Below are positions 56,325-64,000 of a stretch of 64,000 nt of DNA, one piece after another. Source of the stretch: Rusavskia elegans (Eukaryota; Ascomycota; Lecanoromycetes; Teloschistales; Teloschistaceae); the NCBI GenBank assembly GCA_011316305.1, contig SAUG01000109.1, positions 186,001 to 250,000 of the forward strand. Reading direction: 5' to 3'. The notes beneath the pieces are model-generated. The model was not told the origin of the DNA. It was given only the letters and a program-made list of their open reading frames with translations, and did not search any database. The translations under genes and the position numbers were made by a program. Each line of letters opens with the position of its first letter. The first letter of the stretch is position 1.

Positions 56325-59300
56325 ATGGATCCAGGGACTGCTGTGGCCGTTGGCACGCTATCCACCAAGGTCCTATCAATCATCTGGAAGTATTACAAGG
56401 ATGTCGATGGTGCCCAAAGCGAGATCAAGCTATTAGTCAACGAGCTCGAATATTCCCACGATCTGATGCAGAAGTTCCAAAAGTTGTTCGACAGCAGCTC
56501 AAAGCTAACCATGGCATCTTCTCTTGACACTACAATTAAGCAAGCTTTGTCGGACTTGAAGATACTTGAGAGCAGACTAGATCCGGGAACAGGAGTCAAG
56601 GCCATGCGACGTGTTGGGAAGCGCGCACTGAAATGGCCGTTCAGCAAAGGTGAGGTGGAGCAATGGATTACAAGGTTTCAAAGATTGAAAGAAACGGCGA
56701 ATCTTGCACTGAATACCGATCAGACGTGAGACTCTAGCTATGTACTCTCTCGACCTCCGACTGACCAGTACAGAAATGTCATCCTTGATGTTGATGCGAA
56801 CGTCACCCTGCTGAAACAACGCCAGGAAGCTATCGAGCAGGAACGACTGCTAGCAAAATTGCCTTATGCTATGGACGCTTCATTTGACTCATATCATCGC
56901 CAGCACGAATCTCTATGTATCGAGAACACCCGAGTCGAACTCTTGCAACAGCAACGAGAATGGGGTGCGGCACATGCAAGGCCTCTATACTGGTTGAGCG
57001 GTATGGCGGGCACTGGCAAATCCACCATCGCTCGCACACTCGCTCACCACTTTCGCTCTATCGATACGCTAGGAGGCAACTGCTTCTTCTCCAGATCATC
57101 TGGGGAGGCGAACAATGCCGTCAATCTTGTGGGAACTTTGGCTCGCCACTTGGCCAGCATATCACCGCGATTGAAGCGATCTATATGTGAAGCAATATCC
57201 TTTCATGAGGACGTCACACGCCAAGGTCTGCGCGTTCAGTGGAAAGAGCTTATCTTGACACCATTGTCGATTCCCCATTCCACAGGGCGTCGAACATTGA
57301 ATTTCGTCATAGATGCGTTGGATGAATGCGGATCCGACGACGAAATCAGGCTTATCCTGCAGCTTTGTATCGAGGTGAAAAACTTGAAAGAGGTCGACCT
57401 GGGCGTCTTTATCACGAGCAGACCAGAGATTGCCATTCGCCTCGGTTTCGGAGCCATGCCTAACATTATCCATCAAAAGCTTGACCTGCGCGATGTACCT
57501 CGCCATGTAGTAGAACACGATTTATCGGTGCTTCTGAACCGCGAACTTGGTCGCATTAGCATCGAGCATGGGATACCTGAATGGCCCAAACAAGAAGACA
57601 TATGCTCACTTGTGCGACAGTCTGATTGTCTGTTCATCTACGCTACGAGTGCTTGTCGCTACATCGCCGATATTGATTGGGATCCTACAGAACGCCTGAT
57701 CGAGGTACTCGGCGCTGGCTCTGTCCGTGCTGGCAATACTGCTGGTTTGGACTCGATGTATCTGCAAATCCTGACAAACTCCTCAGTCATTGGTCGAAAT
57801 GAAGCCGATATCATAAAAATATGTATTCGGTTCAATCAAGTCGTTGGCACAATTGTCACCCTATTCGACGAACTTTCAATTTCAGGTCTGGCTGGGCTGC
57901 TCGAGACATCAGTCAGATCTATCGAGCTATCCCTCGTCAGACTACATTCCGTCCTAAGTATTCCTCGGGACGTGAAATCGCCAATACGGTTACTCCATCC
58001 CTCATTCCGTGATTTCCTCCTCGATGAATCAAGATGTAACAACAAACGCTTCTGCGTAGATGGGGGCTTGAAGCATGGAGAGCTTGTAAAACAGTGCTTG
58101 AGAGTCATGTCAAGCGGCCTGAAGCGCAACATGGGTCGCTTGACAACGCCAGGTTCTCCAGTGCAGGCTGTGGATAGAAAACGCCTCAGAAACGATCTAC
58201 CAACATACGTACAATATGCTTGCCTACATTGGGTAGACCACCTTCAGAATACAAGAGCCGACATAGAATCAAAGGACATCTTTCTTGATAGCGGAGCTAT
58301 CCAATCTTTCCTTCGAAAAGACTTCCTCCACTGGCTTGAGGCCTTGAGCCTTATAGGCAAGATGCCCCAGGCGGTGCTCATGATAACACGTTTGGGAGAT
58401 CTACTTGAAGTACGCCATCTAAACCCGCCCTTGTAGTTGCCAGCACTAATCCGTGAGTTGAGTCTGCTAGTAACGAAATTCTGCGAACGGCGGTCGAAGA
58501 TGCGAGGAGATTCACCCTCAGCAACCGAGGCATCATCGAAAAAGCTCCTCTCCAGACTTACGCTTCCGCCCTTGTCTTCAGTCCTAAAGAGAGCTCCATA
58601 CGCCAATTTTATCAAGATCGGCTGCCGGCGTGGCTCATCAGAACCCCAGCAGTCGAGGATCGATGGGGCAACCGCCTTCAAAACTTGGAACCGAGTTCTA
58701 ACATCCCTGGCATCCCTGGTGTGCCAATGATGGCGTTCTCGCCTGACGGCAAGCACGTAGCGTCTACCCTGGCCAATGGCGAGATAGATATTTGGGACAC
58801 CGCTACAGGTGCCCTGCACAACACTCTTGAGCATTACGGAGCTGAACCCGTCGCCATCGAATTCCTGCGAACGAACACCTTAGCGTCGATGTTCAGTGAT
58901 TGCACAGTGCGATTGTTTGATCCAGTGACCGGCGTGCTTTGCCGCGTAATTGAGCGTCCTCCTCAGGATTATTGCCCGGCCCCATTATCCTTGAAACCTT
59001 CATTAACTATTCTGCCGGGCGGCGAATTGGCCATACTACTGCCACATGGATGTATATGGGTTTGGAGCTGGGCCGAAGATTCTTGGTCCAAGCGTAGTGA
59101 TCCGGACACCACCATTCATTGTTTGTTTGGGTGTTTGTCGGACGGGACGCTCGTGGTAGGAATACCTCAGGACAACTATCCGTACAAGAAGAAAATGTTT
59201 CTGTTGGACTTGCACACTAGCGCTCTGCAAACCCCGAGGGCGGAACTTTCACAATCCAGCCTGATTGTAGCAATTTCCTCGCTTGATGTTATAGCTTGGG

Positions 59301-60715
59301 TTTCTCAGCAAATGACCATAGAGCTTTACCATGCCAGCACCGGGTCTCGCAACGAGCTCGAAGTGCATCCACCCGCCGAGATTTTCACCCTAGCATTTAC
59401 CCCTGATGGTAGCTCACTCGTTTCCAGCGATAGCAACCGGGATTTACTTTCATGGGATTTATCCACAGGAGTAGAAAGCTTAGTTGACAGACTTTATGTC
59501 TTCTCAATGGCGTTCTCTCTTGACGGTAAGCACTTGGCAGCAATCGATGACGAGCGAAAATCAATACAGCTGTATGAGCTTCCGATCAACGATCTCTCAA
59601 CTTTGCAAGAAGTCCACCCGTCTGATTCGGCGCTGATTGCTTTCTCGCCCGATGGGCAACAGATCGCAGTCTCTATCGGATCCGCGATACAAATTCGTGA
59701 CTTTGGAAGTGGAAGGATAGAACATGCTCTGGAAGGCCACTCTGACAAAATCACTGCTATCACATTCTCACATATTGATGGCCAAATAGCTTTCGCTTCG
59801 ATACATGGTACCATACGCCTATGGTGTCCGAAAACGGGTGGCAGTGGAAGGATCTTGAGCGGTATCCCACACTTGGGTATCCCAATCTTGGACAACGTCA
59901 CGAGACTAGCGTTCTCACCTAATGACAAGTACTTTATCTTACAAAGCTACAGGGGCGGTATGCTTTTATTGGACACGGAATCGGGACTTCGCCATCGTGC
60001 CTTCGAACCTGGCTTGACAGTAGATGTGGTAGAATTCTCTTCCGATGGTGGTAGGATTATTTGCGCTATGCGGAAGGGTAGCGGCAGAGCTATTCGAGTA
60101 TGGGATATCAGCACGGGAGAATCGCTTTGCGAATTCAGAGACTTGCAACTCAGTCTGAATGTCAAAGCAGCCATATCGCCAACTGGTAGGTATGTTAGCT
60201 ACTCCCTTGGACACTCGACTGTTGTCATATACGATATAGAGTCTGGGGGTAAACGAGACTTGCCCGCCTGCTTCCAAGATGGTCTGACGTCTCTGGTTTT
60301 CTCGAGGAACAGCAAGTTTCTTGCGACTTGCACATTACCCGGTCAGATAAGACTGTGGGATATTGCAAGTGCGGAGCTCATCGGGGCTTCACCTATCAAA
60401 GCTGTGGTCTACCAACCATCGTTTGCTACAGATGAAGTTTCCTTAGAGAGTGAGATTGGCCATATCCCAATCCACCGATTTGATGTTGTTTTACCTGGAA
60501 ATTCATCGACACCTCTCACTTATTGGAGATACAACAGTGAGGATGGCTGGATCATGGAAGGTGCAAGAAAAATGCTTTGGATACCTCCTGCTTATCGTCC
60601 AGGTTTCTGTGATACTGTGGCACATCACGCCGGACTATTTGTATTCACGCAAGGCTCGAGGATCCGATTTATGAAATTCAACCAAGGTGAAGTGGTCACA
60701 GATATACAGGAATGA
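56325..60715 (+). CDS. NACHT-WD40 STAND receptor (NLR-like) with HeLo/SesA-like N-terminus
   Basis: Splice model 56325-56725, 56774-58409 and 58463-60715, 1,429 residues. Residues 1-150 are helical (MDPGTAVAVGTLSTKVLSII onward) and fit the HeLo-like/SesA class of fungal STAND effector domains. The NACHT NTPase has Walker A GMAGTGKS at about 210-217, Walker B FVIDALDE at about 311-318 and the VFITSRPE sensor strand. A linker with RLPAWLIRTPAVEDRWGN leads to about ten or more diverged WD40 repeats from about residue 765 (AFSPDGKHVAS, IDIWDTATG, IRVWDISTG, IRLWDIASAE). Such receptors sense ligands through the repeats and trigger heterokaryon-incompatibility-like cell death or immunity. The second intron (58410-58462) removes an apparent TAG at 58434-58436 and corrects the frame. 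The gene appears intact although it lies between two RIP-mutated transposon blocks. Confidence 0.92.
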
Positions 60716-61098
60716 ATTGGGAGCAACAAAAGAACCGCGATCCGACTCTGTATGTCAACCGAGAACTGTGGTTTCTGCCAGTCTTCGGCATTTCAGCAAA
60801 AACACTGCCTCGACTCTGCGTACAGTACGAAACCACACTCTTCGTAAAGCGGATCAAAGTTTATAAGCCGAAGTATAGAGTTATAATCTATTTGGCTTTA
60901 CATACTGGACCAATCTTTCTGGCTGTATCGTTTTAACAGGACGAGCCATACTTTCTCGTTCAGGAAATTACCCAAGCTTGGTATATATTGACGGTAAACC
61001 ATTTATCGGTCACCTACCGTCCCGATTTAATAGTCATCGCTTTAATTAGTATCTACTACCTGGTTTCCTACAATCCGTTCTAGAAGATTCAGAGATTT
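60716..61098. other. 3' flank of the receptor gene
   Basis: About 380 bp, ordinary at first and becoming AT-rich after about 61000. A 74-codon frame at 60712-60936 overlaps the receptor stop and is not convincing. Confidence 0.45.
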
Positions 61099-61850
61099 TA
61101 TTACATCTACGATTCTATAAAAATATTTACGTTTTTTAATTAGAAAAACGGATTAATAGTTTAATCTAATTAGAGCTACTAGAACCGCAGGGCCGCTTCT
61201 ATTTAATAAGTCGGCTCTATTAGATATATCGTTCTTTTTACTATATATATCGTTTTTTATATTTATTAAATAATTTTTTTTTATTAATTATTAATATTAT
61301 TATTCAATATCATTTTATTCTTTTTTTATAATTATTAATATAAGAAAAATATCTTTTAATATTATAATGTCATTTCTATAATTATATAATACTAGTTATA
61401 ATAATCTAGATTAATATTCTTTTACTATTTAATATTACGGACTTTATTTATAACTATTACTAGATTTAAATATTATATTTTCTAATATATAGAAATATTA
61501 TATTTTAATAATTTTTATATTATTTTATTTTATAGATCGAAATAATACTGTTAAAACGGCTATATTAAATATTTAAAAAAAAATATTGAAAATTTTTAAA
61601 GCTATAGTTTATCTAAATAAATATATATTTTATATTATATATTAATAAAAAATTAATCATTAAATAAAATAATTAATAATCTATTTATAATATTATATCT
61701 AGAAAAAATAGTTTTTAATTAGATATAATTCTATATAAAAAACTAATTTAATAATTTAGAAAATTAAAAAAAAAATAAAATTTTCTAGATTTTTTATAAT
61801 TTTAGTAATTTATTTATAGCTATAGAAGTAATCTTTAGTATTAATAATCA
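61099..61850 (+). mobile_element. Truncated, most eroded copy of the gag-only LTR family (copy E)
   Basis: 61099-61502 aligns with the 410-bp LTR (TATTACATCTACGATTCTAT at the start, AAATATTATA at the end), and 61503-61850 follows the 5' interior of copies B and C (ATAGATCGAAATAATACTG, GCTATAGTTTATCTAAATAAA). The rest is missing, replaced by hAT-like sequence. CpG sites that survive in other copies are also lost here, so it is older or more heavily mutated. Confidence 0.75.
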
Positions 61851-62120
61851 GATTGGTCGTCGGATTGGATTTCGAATCCGAATTAAAAAAACCGACCCGA
61901 CCCGAATCGGTTCCGATTTTTCTAAATACCGAATTAAGTCGGATCGAATTATTTTAGAATTTAATCCGATTTAATTCCGAATCGAATCTAGAAATCCGGA
62001 TTTAAGTTATTAAAGTTATTAAAATCTCTATATCTATATTAAAATATCTATTATTTATTAATTATATCGTAATCTTCGAAGTAATATATTTATCTAAATC
62101 TACTACTTCTAGATATAAAT
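61851..62120. mobile_element. Partial hAT-like element (X4)
   Basis: Starts near 61853 with CAGATTGGTCGTCGG, a RIP form of the TAGACTGGCC-GTCGG terminus of X1-X3, and carries the same ACCCGAATCGG-type subterminal motifs. The other end was not found. It abuts the truncated LTR copy E. Confidence 0.5.
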
Positions 62121-64000
62121 AACTTGTTAGATAATTTAATAATCTCTTTTATATTTTTATTATTTTCGGTTTTTATTTCTATTTCTATTTTTTTTTTATA
62201 TTTTCTTTCTTTTTTATATCTTTATCTTTATTTTTCTTTTAATTTTAATTAAAGTTATAATACTCTACGGTGCGGAGGGTCAGGGTTAGGCGGGTATCCT
62301 ATAGGACTTATTAAAATCGGTCGGTTGTACCGTATATTAATATCGTCCTATTAATACCGTTCCGGTACGAAAGTTCTATAGAATCGTTTTATAATAAACC
62401 TCTAGCTTTTAGAACTAAAATAATTATAATAGTTTATAGTATATCTAACTATATAGTTACTATTAGTTTTAATATTCGTCTAAAACCTATTTCCTACCGT
62501 TTCCCGCTGCTACCGCTAGTATAATTATCGCTTAGAGCGAGGGAAGATTTAATTATCTAATTAATCGCCGGGAAGATTTAATTATCTAATTAATCTAATA
62601 GTAACCTATATAGTTATCCGTATATATATATATTAAGAAGATTTAAAGATAGTAATTAATTAGCTAAAGGTTTTACCTCTTACTTTTCTATAAGATAGCA
62701 GGTTCTACGCGAATTTTCTATTTCTACCCTCGTTCCTTCTATTCTACTTTTACTAGCTCCTTTTTAAGTTTAGCGAAGCTATTACTAGTCTATCTAACTC
62801 TTAATATAGGTTATAGATAACTTTCCGCTGCCGTTAAATAGGAACGTAATACTATATAATAAAAACGGTAGTATATAAAGTAGCAGGCCGTTTATTAATA
62901 ATCTAAAACTCTAGGTACTACCTAGTTCTATTCTTTATTACTATAAAGCCTACTATAGGCCTCTCTTCTACTATAGTACTATTAACGATCTATCTAGATA
63001 GCTATCTTTTATTTAAATAGGTAAAAAAGCCCGCTAGCTTTATAACGAGTCCCTAATAAAAATTAAAGCGTACTAGCCTATAATCCGCTCTATATACCGG
63101 GGGGGACCTATTATTCCCGATAGAATACTAGTTTCCTGCTTTTACCGCCTAATCTAGATATCGAATATTAGAGTAACAGGTTTTCCTACTTCCTATTTAT
63201 TACTTCGTATTTATAATTAAAACCTAACTTATATATTCCCTAGTAATATTAGTAATAGTCCTTTTCTATTATATAATAATAGCCGACTTTTTACGTCTTT
63301 ATATCGCGTAAGTTAGATACCTATTTCTCCTTTCTTTCTATCGGAACCGCCTAACGATATTTTTTACCGGTTAACCTTCTTTATAATTTTAAAGTCTAGC
63401 GCTAAGTACTTCTACCGGAGCGTAATACGTCTATCTAACTATCTAAAATATTTTAAGGCAGGCCTAAAAAGTACTAGATAGAGGAAGAAAGGAAGGAAGC
63501 GGCTAAAGGTTATAAAATAATATTTAAAATAAAAAAGACTTCGAATTAAAAATTTTAGATAGTTCCGACTGCCGCCCTCGCTTTTCCTATTCTTTCTACT
63601 AAGGCTCCGAAGGTATCTATTAGTATATACTATAGTACTAAATAGACTTTTATAGTTTTAGAACTATATCGCACCCTATTTAAATTCTATATCGACTCTA
63701 GGATATAATTCTAGAGCTATATATCGAAGCTAATAGTTTAATTAGAATCTTTTTCTAGTAATAGATTAGTCCGGTAGAGAAAGCCCTAGGGGTTTATTCT
63801 ACCTACGGTAGAACTATAACCTAAATTTTCGATTTTACTATTTATTTCTACCTTTTCTTCTATCGTTATCCTATCCTATAGAGTCGAAGATCGCCTTCCT
63901 AATAACGATATATTTTACTAGGTTAATACTCTATACCGACTACTAAACGATAAGTATCCTTTACCTTACCTCGCCGGTAATATATTAACTTTTACCTTTC
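62121..64000. repeat. RIP-degraded AT-rich repeat to the window edge, family not identified
   Basis: AT-rich with strong CpA/TpG depletion and no intact frame. A short less-mutated patch at about 62264-62300 (GCGGAGGGTCAGGGTTAGGC) stands out and may be an element end. I could not assign it to any family seen in the window. Confidence 0.6.

Noticed and set aside
58434..58436. TAG apparently ending the NACHT part of the receptor
   Set aside because: It lies in a 53-bp intron (58410-58462); splicing restores the frame into DARRF...APLQTYASALVFSP and the WD40 region.
1..64000. CRISPR arrays, operons or bacterial-type regulatory sites
   Set aside because: The window is fungal; introns and gene families exclude a prokaryotic reading, and no regularly spaced direct repeats were seen.

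Overview
This window looks like a chromosome piece from a filamentous ascomycete (Pezizomycotina). The genes have short introns (about 41-152 bp) with GT...AG ends and CTAAC/CTGAC-type branch sites, and the families are typical fungal ones: GH16 glucanase, calpain-like protease, O-methyltransferase, MFS carrier, NACHT-WD40 STAND receptor and FHA-kinase. The genome is two-speed. Gene islands of ordinary composition (about 3.64-10.97 kb, 20.2-24.6 kb, 31.8-43.5 kb, 45.4-52.4 kb and 56.2-61.0 kb) alternate with very AT-rich blocks (1-3.6, 11.0-20.2, 24.9-31.75, 43.6-45.4, 52.4-56.2 and 61.1-64 kb). In those blocks CpA and TpG dinucleotides are almost absent while CpG survives. That is the footprint of repeat-induced point mutation (RIP), and essentially all transposon coding capacity is destroyed. 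I cannot name the genus.

Left part: a 3-exon F-box/2EXR-like gene (3850-5586, +), a secreted GH16 glucanase (7471-5954, -) and a secreted protein of unknown function (10776-9503, -). From 12242 to 20169 lies a stack of nested elements, each bounded by its own target-site duplication: a hAT-like element holds a second hAT-like element, which holds a reverse-oriented gag-only LTR retroelement, which holds a forward copy of the same LTR family. A 476-bp long-TIR MITE is also inserted in the outer element.

Middle: a small secreted ricin-B-like lectin (21434-22246, +) and a second secreted unknown (23700-22554, -) that may be a distant paralogue of the one at 10776-9503. A MULE transposon (24592-31754) with an 8-bp duplication is itself interrupted by another copy of the LTR family. 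Then come a small secreted protein (31970-32551, +), an 8-exon calpain-like protease (35990-32871, -), a partly resolved gene (about 38460-37779, -), a decayed MFS transporter (40892-39495, -) and an intact-looking O-methyltransferase (41908-43287, +). A solo LTR of the same family sits at 43926-44335.

Right part: an FHA-kinase (46234-48330, +) with an altered catalytic loop, followed by two decayed genes (48849-50550, + and about 51130-50683, -). A 3.8-kb Tc1/mariner element relic (52398-56202) comes next, then an apparently intact 1,429-residue HeLo/SesA-like-NACHT-WD40 receptor (56325-60715, +), which lies between two RIP-mutated transposon blocks. The window ends in RIP-degraded repeat, including a fifth, most eroded copy of the LTR family.

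The genes do not form an obvious operon-like or biosynthetic unit. The clearest theme is a RIP-shaped accessory region: nested transposons, gene islands between them, and single-copy genes with premature stops that are all explainable by C-to-T changes at CpA. Exon boundaries given here are my own splice models, made from reading frame, consensus sites and family expectation.
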